Shown: in pieces, positions 56,706 to 64,000 of the stretch
Position numbering within the stretch: the stretch's first letter is position 1
Layout: every line of letters starts with the position of its first letter
Origin: Azospirillum ramasamyi
GTDB taxonomy: Bacteria; Pseudomonadota; Alphaproteobacteria; Azospirillales; Azospirillaceae
Direction: 5' to 3'
NCBI RefSeq assembly: GCF_003233655.1
Contig: NZ_CP029829.1
Span: 1,560,978 to 1,624,977 of the forward strand
Length of the DNA: 64,000 nt
Translations under genes and position numbers: made by a program
Notes under the pieces: model-generated
Told to the model about the DNA's origin: nothing
Databases searched by the model: none
What the model saw: only the letters and a program-made list of their open reading frames with translations

Positions 56706-57761
56706 TCACACCGTGCCGGCAAAGCTCCAGCGCAGCGTCTCGCCGCTGCGGAAGGGCAGCACGGCGTCGCCCTCGCTGACCAGGATCAGGTCTGGGGCGA
56801 CCGACGGACGGCGCTCCAGCGCCACCCGCTCCTCGCTGGCCGGCATGTTGTAGAAACGCGGACCGTTCAGGCTGGCGAAGGCCTCCAGCTTGTCGAGCGC
56901 CCCGGCCTCGTCGAAGGCCTCGGCATAGAGCTCCAGCGCATTGGCGGCGGTGAAGCAGCCGGCGCAGCCGCAGGCGGATTCCTTGGCGGTGACGGTGTGC
57001 GGCGCGGTGTCGGTGCCCAGGAAGAACGGCCCCTCCCCGGAGGTCGCCGCCTCGACCAGCGCCACCCGGTGCGTCTCGCGCTTGGCGATCGGCAGGCAGT
57101 AGAGATGCGGGCGGATGCCGCCCTGGAAGATGTGGCTGCGGTTGATCAGCAGATGGTGGGCGGTGATGGTGGCGCCGATCCGGCCGCCAGCGGCATGGGC
57201 CCGCACGAACTGCACCGCGTCGGCCGTCGTCACATGCTCCAGCACGACGCGCAGGGTCGGGTAACGCTCCACCAGCGGGGCCAGGATGGTGTCGATGAAC
57301 ACCGCCTCGCGGTCGAAGATGTCGACCGACTGGTCGGTGACCTCGCCATGGATCAGCAGCGGCATGCCGATCTCCGCCATGCGCTCCAGCACCGGGGCGA
57401 TGCGGGCGATGTCGGTGACGCCATGGGCGCTGTTGGTGGTGGCGTTGGCGGGATAGAGCTTGGCGGCGGCGAAAACCCCGTCCTTGAAGCCCTGCGCCAG
57501 ATCGTCGGCATCGGTGCCGTCGGTCAGATAGGCGGTCATCAGCGGGGTGAAGACGACGCCGTCGGGCAGCGCCGCCAGGATGCGCCCGCGATACGCCACC
57601 GCGTCGGCGGCCGTCGTCACCGGCGGCTTCAGGTTCGGCATCACGATGGCGCGGCCGAACTGGCGGGCGGTGAAGGGCAGCACCGCCTTCAGCATGGCGC
57701 CGTCGCGCAGATGGACATGCCAGTCGTCGGGACGGCGGATGACAAGGCGGTCGTTGGGCAT
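56706..57761 (-). CDS. pyrC: Dihydroorotase (class II)
   Basis: Pyrimidine synthesis enzyme of 351 residues. Zinc ligands: [10 protein letters not shown], the carboxylated Lys in [33 protein letters not shown] and GTDTAPH. ATG at 57761. Convergent with xseA, divergent from hisS. Confidence 0.95.
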   Translation of the reverse strand: MPNDRLVIRRPDDWHVHLRDGAMLKAVLPFTARQFGRAIVMPNLKPPVTTAADAVAYRGRILAALPDGVVFTPLMTAYLTDGTDADDLAQGFKDGVFAAAKLYPANATTNSAHGVTDIARIAPVLERMAEIGMPLLIHGEVTDQSVDIFDREAVFIDTILAPLVERYPTLRVVLEHVTTADAVQFVRAHAAGGRIGATITAHHLLINRSHIFQGGIRPHLYCLPIAKRETHRVALVEAATSGEGPFFLGTDTAPHTVTAKESACGCAGCFTAANALELYAEAFDEAGALDKLEAFASLNGPRFYNMPASEERVALERRPSVAPDLILVSEGDAVLPFRSGETLRWSFAGTV

Positions 57762-57951
57762 GGATCGGGTCCCGGCGCTGGTGTCGATGGGGCGGTGAGC
57801 TTCGACGACGTTCTATCGCCATCGCCGCGCCATCTCAACAAAGGCGGCGGAGACGGAAAAATTTCGGGCCGCTTTTCCGCTGCAGGTGACGGGGCCGGCG
57901 AAAGGGGCTAGAAAACGCACGCTTTTCCTATCCAAGCGCGGACCTTCTTCG

Positions 57952-59301
57952 ATGAGCCTGATCACCCCCCGCACCCCGCCCGGAACGATGGAGCTGCTGC
58001 CGCGCCAGCAGGTGGCCTTCCAGCGCATGCTGGACACCATCCGCCGCGGCTACGAGCGGTTCGGCTTCGTCCCCGTCGAAACCCCGGTGTTCGAGACGGT
58101 CGACACGCTGCTGACCAAGTCGGGCGGCGAGACGGAGAAGCAGGTCTATTTCGTCCAGTCCACCGGCGCCATCCAGCAGGGCAACAAGCCGGAGCTGGCT
58201 CTGCGCTTCGACCTGACGGTGCCGCTCGCCCGCTATGTGGCGGAGCATGAGCGCGACCTCGCCTTCCCCTTCCGCCGCTACCAGATCCAGCGGGTCTACC
58301 GCGGCGAGCGGGCGCAGCGCGGGCGCTTCCGCGAATTCTACCAGTGCGACATCGACGTGATCGGCAAGGACAGCCTGTCCGCCCATTACGACGCCGAGAT
58401 CCCCGCGGTCATCCACCATGTCTTCACCGAGCTGAATTTCGGCGGCTTCACCATCAACGTGAACAACCGCAAGATCCTGCTCGGCCTGCTCGACGGCCTG
58501 GGCGTCGCCGACGCCGACACCCGCGTGCTGGTGCTGCGCGAGATCGACAAGCTGGACAAGATCGGCCGCGACAAGGTGCGCGACAGCCTGCTCGGCCTCG
58601 GCGTGACGGAGCATGCCGCCGACACCATCCTGTCGCTGATCGGCATGAAGGGCACCAACGCCGAGACGCTGGCGGCGCTCGGCGCGCTCGGCATCGACAA
58701 CGCCGTCTTCCGCGAGGGCGTGGGCGAGCTGACCACCGTCATCGAGGGGCTGAACGCCTTCCAGGTGCCGGAGGGCACGGTGCGCATCAACCTCGCCATC
58801 GCGCGGGGCCTCGACTACTACACCGGCACCGTCTACGAGACCTTCCTGAACGACCACCCCGGCATCGGCTCGGTCTGCTCGGGCGGCCGCTACGAGAATC
58901 TCGCCAGCCACTACACCAAGTCGAAGCTGCCGGGCGTCGGCATCTCCATCGGCGCCACCCGCCTGTTCTACCAGCTGATGGAAGCCGGCCTGATCAAGGA
59001 CGCCGCCCCCACCGCCCAGGTGCTGGTGACGCAGATGGATCCCGCCCTGTCCGCCGATTATTTCCGCATGGCCAGCGAGCTGCGCGCCGCCGGCATCAAC
59101 ACGGAAATCCAGCTGGACGGCGGCAAGATCGCCAAGCAGATGAAATACGCCGACCGCGCCGGCATCCCCGTCGTCCTGCTGATGGGCTCCGACGAGAAGG
59201 CCCGCGGCACCGCGACCCTGAAGCATCTGGTCAAGGGCGAACAGGTCGAGGTTCCGCTGGCCGAACTGGCGGCCCGCGCGAAAGCGCTGCTGGAGGGGTG
59301 A
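57952..59301 (+). CDS. hisS: Histidyl-tRNA synthetase
   Basis: Class II aminoacyl-tRNA synthetase of 449 residues. Motif 1 region with [19 protein letters not shown], motif 2 [23 protein letters not shown], the HisA motif [13 protein letters not shown], motif 3 [12 protein letters not shown] and an anticodon domain QVLVTQMD...[13 protein letters not shown] at 57952 ([12 protein letters not shown]) matches the family start. Divergent from pyrC. A transglycosylase-type gene follows after 97 bases. Confidence 0.95.
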   Translation: MSLITPRTPPGTMELLPRQQVAFQRMLDTIRRGYERFGFVPVETPVFETVDTLLTKSGGETEKQVYFVQSTGAIQQGNKPELALRFDLTVPLARYVAEHERDLAFPFRRYQIQRVYRGERAQRGRFREFYQCDIDVIGKDSLSAHYDAEIPAVIHHVFTELNFGGFTINVNNRKILLGLLDGLGVADADTRVLVLREIDKLDKIGRDKVRDSLLGLGVTEHAADTILSLIGMKGTNAETLAALGALGIDNAVFREGVGELTTVIEGLNAFQVPEGTVRINLAIARGLDYYTGTVYETFLNDHPGIGSVCSGGRYENLASHYTKSKLPGVGISIGATRLFYQLMEAGLIKDAAPTAQVLVTQMDPALSADYFRMASELRAAGINTEIQLDGGKIAKQMKYADRAGIPVVLLMGSDEKARGTATLKHLVKGEQVEVPLAELAARAKALLEG

Positions 59302-59398
59302 GGGCGTCCCGCCCTTAAACCCCCGTTAACCATGACTCCCCTACCGTTCCGGCCTACACCGATCATGTGGGTCGGACGGCAGGGGACACGCATCCGGT

Positions 59399-62300
59399 AT
59401 GGCAAAGGGGTGGGTGCAGGCGGGGCGCTGGGCGCGGCGGGCGGTGATCGGGGTCGCGTTGACGACCACCGTGGCCGCCGCCGGCTATGCCGGCTGGCGC
59501 GAAATGGAAACGTCGCGGCTCCAGGCGCGGCTGCTGTCCGGCGTGGCCCGGTCGATGACCGTGTCCCTGCGCGAAGGCCCCAACCCGGAAGCGCGCTTCC
59601 CCACCCACGGCCCCTATAACGAGCGCCTCGGCTACACCGCCCTGCCCGGCTATCTCGACACGCTGACCCGCGACCTCTATGCGGTGGAGCGGCAGGCGGT
59701 GCTGTCCCCCGCGCTCGACCGCTTCATGGCCGGCGGCGGCTTTCCGATCTACCGGGAAAAGACCCAGGCCGGCCTGACCCTGCTCGACCGCAACGGCGTG
59801 CCGATCTACGCCGCGCGATTCCCCGAGCGGGTCTTCGATGGCTTCGACGACGTGCCGAAGCTGGTCGCCGACACCCTGCTGTTCATCGAGAACCGCGAGC
59901 TTCTGAACGAGGACGAGCCGCGCCGCAATCCGGCGGTGGAATGGGACCGCTTCGGCGCGGCTGTGGCGATGCTGCCCCTGCAGGTGGTGCGGCCGGGCCA
60001 GCGCTCCCCCGGCGGCTCGACGCTCGCCACCCAGATCGAGAAGTACCGCCATTCGCCGGACGGCCAGACCGCCGACGGCGTGGAGAAGCTGCGCCAGATG
60101 GCGTCGGCCAGCGTCCGCGCCTATCGCGACGGCGAGGACACCACCGAGGCCCGCCGGCGCATCCTGGTCGATTACCTCAACTCCACCCCGCTGACCGCCA
60201 GGGCCGGCTTCGGCGAGGTGAACGGGCTGGGCGACGGGCTGTGGGCCTGGTTCGGCACCGACCTGTCGATCGCCAAGCGCGTGCTGTCCGAGCCGGCGGC
60301 CGAGCCGCGCGCCATGCAGCTGAAGGCGCTGGCCTACAAGCAGGTGCTGGCGCTGCTGCTGGCCCAGCGGCGGCCGTCCTACTACCTGATCCAGGACCGC
60401 GTGGCGCTCGACCGGCTGGCCGACGCCCATCTGCGGGCGATGGCCCAGGCCGGCATCATCGACCCGGCGCTGCGCGACGCCGCGCTCGCCATCCCGCTGG
60501 CCTTCCGCGAGGAGGCGCCGTCGCCGCCGGCCACCTCCTTCATCGAGCAGAAGGCGGCCAACGCCCTCCGCGCCCGGCTGCTCGGCATGCTGGGGGTGCC
60601 CAGCCTCTACCAGCTCGACCGGCTCGACCTGACGGCGCAATCGACCCTGGATGCGGAAACCCAGGCCCGCGTGGTCGAGGTGCTGGGCAAGCTGAACGAC
60701 CCCGGCTACGCCCGCTCTCTCGGGCTGACCGGCGAGCGGCTGCTCGACGCCCGCAGCAACGACCTGTCCAAGCTGGTCTATTCGATCACGCTGTACGAGC
60801 GGGGGCCCGAGGCCAATTACCTGCGCGTCCAGGCAGACAACCTCGACCAGCCGCTGGACATCAACGAAGGCGCGAAGCTGGATCTCGGCTCCACCGCCAA
60901 GCTGCGAACGCTGGTCACCTACCTGCATATCGTGGCGGAACTGCACAGCCGCTACGCCCATCTGCCGAAGGAATTCCTGGCCGAAGTCCAGGACGAGGCG
61001 TCGGACAACCTGACGCGCTGGGCTGCCTCCTGGCTGACGGCCGCGCCCGACCGGCGCCTGCCGGCCATGCTGGACGCGGCGATGGAGCGGCGCTATTCCG
61101 CCAGCCCGGGCGAGGTGTTCTTCACCGGCGGCGGCCAGCACAGCTTCGTCAACTTCAACAAGGACGACAACGGCCGCATCCTGACCGTGCAGGAAGCGCT
61201 GCGCAGCAGCGTCAACCTGCCCTTCATCCGGCTGATGCGCGACATCGTCCAGTTCTACATGGACGAGGGCGCCGACGACGGCGCCGAGATCCTGCGCACG
61301 CCCGACCATCCCGCCCGCCAGGCCTATCTGGCCCGCTTCGCCGACCGCGAGGGCTCGGACTTCCTCAATCGCTTCTACAACGACTACCGCAGGCGCACGC
61401 CGGACGAGGCGCTGGCCCGGCTGGCGACGCGGTCCCGCCCGGTGCCCCACCGGCTGGCGGTGGTCTTCCGCACCGTGCGGCCCAAGGCCGGGCTCGCCGA
61501 GTTTTCCGCCTTCCTGCGCGCCCGGCTGCCGGACAAGGCGCTGTCCGACGGCGAGCTGTCGGCGCTCTACGCCAAATACGGGCCGGACCGCTTCCCGCTG
61601 AACGACCTCGGCTATCTCGCCCGCGTCCATCCGCTGGAGCTGTGGCTGGTCGCCCATCTCCAGAACAATCCGAACGCGACGCGGGCCGAAATCCTGGCCG
61701 CCAGCGCCGACCAGCGCCAGGAAAGCTACCGCTGGCTGTTCAAGAAGGGCATGGCCGCCCAGAACACCCGCATCCGCATCGGGCTGGAGGAGGAGGCGTT
61801 CAAGCGCATCACCGCCCAGTGGCGCAGCGTCGGCTATCCCTTCGAAACGCTGGTGCCGTCGCTGGCGACCTCCATCGGCAGCTCGGCCGACCGCCCGGCG
61901 GCGCTGGCCGAGCTGATGGGGCTGATCCTGAACGACGGGGTGCGCCAGCCCAGCGTGCGGCTCCGCTCGCTGCATTTCGCCGCCGGCACGCCCTACGAGA
62001 CGAAGCTCGGCCTGGGTCCGCTGAAGGGCGAGCGCGTGCTGCACCCGGAGGTCTGCGCCACCCTGCGCCGCGCCCTGATGGACGTGGCGCAGAACGGCAC
62101 CGCCAAGCGGGTCTGGGGCTCCTTCCAGGACGAGTCCGGCATGGCGATCCCGATGGGCGGCAAGACCGGCACCGGCGACCACCGGCTGGAGCGCCGGGGT
62201 CCGGGCGGCGTGCTGCTGGAATCGAAGGCGGTGGCCCGCACCGCAACCTTCGTCTTCTACATCGGCGACCGCTTCTTCGGCACCATGACCGCCTTCGTCC

Positions 62301-62443
62301 AGGGGCCGGAGGCCGACGACTACCGCTTCACCAGCGCCCTGCCCGCCCAGCTGCTGAAAAGCCTCGCCCCCGCGCTGCAGCCCCTGATCGACCGGAACAC
62401 CACCCACACCGCCGACACCCGCCCGGCGCCGGCCGGCCTGTAG
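59399..62443 (+). CDS. Divergent bifunctional penicillin-binding protein (GT51 + transpeptidase)
   Basis: Membrane-anchored peptidoglycan synthase-like protein of 1014 residues. N-terminal helix (AVIGVALTTTVAAAGYAG, about 15-32). The glycosyltransferase region has LLFIENRELL and GGSTLATQIEKY in place of canonical EDxxFxxHxG and GGSTITQQ. The transpeptidase keeps its three motifs: SxxK at Ser498 (GSTAKL), SxN at Ser604-Asn606 (SSVNLPF) and KTGTG at Lys922. The spacing between SxN and KTG is long because of an insert. In the second GT51 Glu position I read Gln. It may be specialised for cell shape or cysts. Same strand as hisS and the SDR gene. Confidence 0.82.
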   Translation: MAKGWVQAGRWARRAVIGVALTTTVAAAGYAGWREMETSRLQARLLSGVARSMTVSLREGPNPEARFPTHGPYNERLGYTALPGYLDTLTRDLYAVERQAVLSPALDRFMAGGGFPIYREKTQAGLTLLDRNGVPIYAARFPERVFDGFDDVPKLVADTLLFIENRELLNEDEPRRNPAVEWDRFGAAVAMLPLQVVRPGQRSPGGSTLATQIEKYRHSPDGQTADGVEKLRQMASASVRAYRDGEDTTEARRRILVDYLNSTPLTARAGFGEVNGLGDGLWAWFGTDLSIAKRVLSEPAAEPRAMQLKALAYKQVLALLLAQRRPSYYLIQDRVALDRLADAHLRAMAQAGIIDPALRDAALAIPLAFREEAPSPPATSFIEQKAANALRARLLGMLGVPSLYQLDRLDLTAQSTLDAETQARVVEVLGKLNDPGYARSLGLTGERLLDARSNDLSKLVYSITLYERGPEANYLRVQADNLDQPLDINEGAKLDLGSTAKLRTLVTYLHIVAELHSRYAHLPKEFLAEVQDEASDNLTRWAASWLTAAPDRRLPAMLDAAMERRYSASPGEVFFTGGGQHSFVNFNKDDNGRILTVQEALRSSVNLPFIRLMRDIVQFYMDEGADDGAEILRTPDHPARQAYLARFADREGSDFLNRFYNDYRRRTPDEALARLATRSRPVPHRLAVVFRTVRPKAGLAEFSAFLRARLPDKALSDGELSALYAKYGPDRFPLNDLGYLARVHPLELWLVAHLQNNPNATRAEILAASADQRQESYRWLFKKGMAAQNTRIRIGLEEEAFKRITAQWRSVGYPFETLVPSLATSIGSSADRPAALAELMGLILNDGVRQPSVRLRSLHFAAGTPYETKLGLGPLKGERVLHPEVCATLRRALMDVAQNGTAKRVWGSFQDESGMAIPMGGKTGTGDHRLERRGPGGVLLESKAVARTATFVFYIGDRFFGTMTAFVQGPEADDYRFTSALPAQLLKSLAPALQPLIDRNTTHTADTRPAPAGL

Positions 62444-62510
62444 GGACCGCGACAACCGCCCTCCCCTCCTGTTGAGGCTGTCGATACAGCGCAAGCCGGA
62501 GGGGAGAGGA

Positions 62511-63479
62511 ATGCAGGATTTGCAAGGCGCCGTCGTCGTGGTGGCCGGGGCATCGAGCGGGATCGGGCGGGCCACCGCGCTGGCCTTCGCCCGCGAGGGC
62601 GCCCGGCTGGCGCTGGCCGCCCGCCGGGAGGATCTGCTGGAGGAGGTGGCGGAGGAGTGCCGCGGCCTGGGCGCCGGCGCCGTCGTCATTCCCACCGACG
62701 TCACCGATGCCGATGCGGTGAAGCGACTAGCCGAGCGGACGGTGGAGGAATTCGGCTCCATCGACGTCTGGATCGCCAATGCCGGCGTCGGCGCGGTCGG
62801 CCGCTTCGAGGACACCCCGGTCGAGGCGCACCGCCGGGTGATCGAGACCAATCTGCTGGGACCGCTGCACGGCGCCCATGCGGTGCTTCCCATCTTCCGC
62901 CGCCAGGGCCACGGCACCTTCATCGCCACCGTTTCGGTCGGGGCCTTCGCGCCGGCGCCTTATGCCGCCGCCTATGCCGCCAGCAAATACGGCCTGGACG
63001 GCATGCTGGAGAGCCTGCGGGCGGAACTGGTCGACAGCCCGGACCTGCATGTCTGCGGCGTCTATCCCGCCTTCACCGACACGCCCGGCATGATGCACGG
63101 CGCCAACTACACCGGGCACGAACTGTCGCCGGAGGGGCCGATCTACGACGATCCCGAGGACGTGGCGGCGACGATGGTGGCGGTCGCCCGCCGGCCGCGC
63201 GCCAAGGCGATGGTCGGGGCGCTGACGCCGCTGGCCCGGCTCGGCCACGCCGTCGCGCCGCGGCTGGTGGAGGCGGTGGCGGGCTATGGCGCCCACCGCC
63301 ATTTCGACCGCCAGCCCCAGGCGCCCCACAGCGACGGCAACCTGTTCCAGCCGGTGGCAAGGGGCCGCGACGTCACCGGCGGCTTCTACACCCCGCCGCC
63401 CGCCTGGGTCTCTCCCGTGCTGATGGCAGGCGCCGCGGTGGCCGCCTTCGCCGCCTACCGCAGCCTGCGGCGGCACTGA
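62511..63479 (+). CDS. Short-chain dehydrogenase with C-terminal membrane helix
   Basis: NAD(P)-dependent SDR, 322 residues. Cofactor motif AGASSGIGRA, NAG in IANAGVGAVG, and active site with Ser in TVSVGAFAP and YAASK. The C-terminal extension ends with a hydrophobic helix (WVSPVLMAGAAVAAFAAY) and basic residues, suggesting a membrane anchor. ATG at 62511 has GGAGGGGAGAGGA upstream. Substrate unknown. Last gene in the window. Confidence 0.88.
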   Translation: MQDLQGAVVVVAGASSGIGRATALAFAREGARLALAARREDLLEEVAEECRGLGAGAVVIPTDVTDADAVKRLAERTVEEFGSIDVWIANAGVGAVGRFEDTPVEAHRRVIETNLLGPLHGAHAVLPIFRRQGHGTFIATVSVGAFAPAPYAAAYAASKYGLDGMLESLRAELVDSPDLHVCGVYPAFTDTPGMMHGANYTGHELSPEGPIYDDPEDVAATMVAVARRPRAKAMVGALTPLARLGHAVAPRLVEAVAGYGAHRHFDRQPQAPHSDGNLFQPVARGRDVTGGFYTPPPAWVSPVLMAGAAVAAFAAYRSLRRH

Positions 63480-63716
63480 ACGCCGCTTTTCCATCGGATG
63501 CTTATGCCGCCCCGCCGTCCGTGGCAGAATGGACCGGCCAAGGGCGGAGCCGTCACGGCGATACGGAGGGGGCGGCGGCGTGAACGCTGAAAGTGAACGC
63601 CCAAGGTGAACGCTGAACAGGGGCGCGGAACCTGTTTCATACCGTTCCAAACGTTCCATCCGTCGCCGGTGCATACAGATTTCATACCGCCGAGCGTAAG
63701 TTCTGACTTATGTTCG

Positions 63717-63806
63717 GCGGTAAGGGCCGCGACTGCGGCCCCGCAGGCCCATGCCTGCGAAGGCAAGCGGCCGGACGGCCGCGCCCGCCGTTTGAGGGTG
63801 AGCGTA
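63717..63806. repeat. Dispersed intergenic repeat, copy B
   Basis: Shares with copy A (49161-49227) the order GCGGTAAGG..., AGGCAAGCGGC, GGCCGCGCCC, CCGTTT and GAGCGTA. Copy B has an extra insertion after the first block (about 20 bases). Confidence 0.55.
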
Positions 63807-63833
63807 AAGTCTGATGTGTCAGACTTTACGCTC
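63800..63833. repeat. Perfect 15-base hairpin
   Basis: GAGCGTAAAGTCTGA (63800-63814) and TCAGACTTTACGCTC (63819-63833) with a TGTG loop. No T-run follows, so it is more likely a mobile palindrome than a terminator. Confidence 0.7.
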
Positions 63834-63864
63834 GATGATTTCACATGGCATTTGGCGCCGATTG

Positions 63865-63887
63865 CCCTCTCCCGAGGCGGGAGAGGG
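63865..63887. repeat. REP-like G/C hairpin
   Basis: CCCTCTCCCG-AGG-CGGGAGAGGG, a ten-base perfect stem, of the same family as 6917-6941, 17159-17205 and 27132-27161. Confidence 0.65.
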
Positions 63888-64000
63888 TGTGATCTTCGAT
63901 TTCCCGCGGAATCCCGCCACGCCCCTTGACGCGCCGGCCCGATTGCCGTAAGCACGCCGCGCACGCGTCGGCACCCCTGGAGGCCGGCGCCCTTTTCGTT

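Larger units (their letters stand above)
63480..64000. other. Non-coding end region rich in palindromes
   Basis: 521 bases without a convincing gene. It holds, in order: an imperfect palindrome CCGCCGAGCGTAAG/CTTATGTTCGGCGG (63688-63720), copy B of a dispersed repeat (63717-63806), a 15-base perfect hairpin (63800-63833) and a REP-like G/C hairpin (63865-63887). Confidence 0.55.

Noticed and set aside
59363..62929. Very long open frame antisense to the penicillin-binding protein and SDR genes
   Set aside because: Low-complexity product with no motif, opposite two genes with intact family motifs.

Overview
The window is a high-GC, gene-dense chromosomal segment of an alphaproteobacterium, most likely Azospirillum or a close relative in the Rhodospirillales. 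This rests on gene content, not on a search: a soluble chemoreceptor with two PAS domains like Azospirillum AerC, CheY/CheZ chemotaxis genes, a bacteriophytochrome with an HWE-type kinase, an FeSII (Shethna)-like ferredoxin behind a sigma-54/NifA-type promoter, and many alphaproteobacterial housekeeping genes. I found no tRNA, rRNA, CRISPR array, prophage, transposase or plasmid gene.

Layout. 1-5.1 kb: DNA repair (ligase-associated helicase, PdeM nuclease, photolyase), with the FeSII-like gene inserted in reverse orientation between helicase and nuclease. 5.2-6.8 kb: zinc regulator Zur and a His-rich zinc GTPase, translationally coupled. 7-15 kb: M1 peptidase, Cache chemoreceptor, ChaC, a DUF2125 protein, a class II amidotransferase and a receiver-kinase protein. 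15-21.5 kb: holC, pepA, an RNA m5C methyltransferase, mltA, a GNAT acetyltransferase and a SpoU methyltransferase. 21.6-24.1 kb: phytochrome kinase. 24.5-27 kb: recN and bamD. 27.2-29.9 kb: cheY with two CheZ-type proteins, one carrying a repeated tail. 30-37.6 kb: aminopeptidase P, a TerB-like protein, prmA, an unknown protein and a UvrD/PcrA helicase. 38-40 kb: two tandem NarL-type response regulators. 40-47 kb: small and unknown proteins, mutL and a trehalose synthase-like enzyme. 47-49 kb: an oxalate/formate-type MFS transporter with a long A+T-rich upstream region. 49-54 kb: rsmD, a pseudouridine synthase, tadA and the AerC-like receptor. 53.6-63.5 kb: purD, xseA, pyrC, hisS, a divergent bifunctional penicillin-binding protein and a short-chain dehydrogenase. 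The last 0.5 kb is non-coding and rich in palindromes.

Themes. (1) Repair: helicase, PdeM, photolyase, RecN, UvrD, MutL and XseA are all here. MutL keeps the latent endonuclease motif. (2) Signalling and taxis: two chemoreceptors, CheY/CheZ, a phytochrome, a receiver-kinase and two orphan response regulators. (3) Nitrogen-fixation lifestyle: the strongest unexpected signal is the 2Fe-2S protein at 2276-2659. On the same strand it has a -24/-12 element (2719-2735) with correct GG-N10-GC spacing, and about 118 bp upstream of the predicted transcription start there is a TGT-N10-ACA site (2820-2835). Together these predict NifA/RpoN-controlled oxygen protection of nitrogenase. (4) Several families of palindromic intergenic repeats are scattered through the window.
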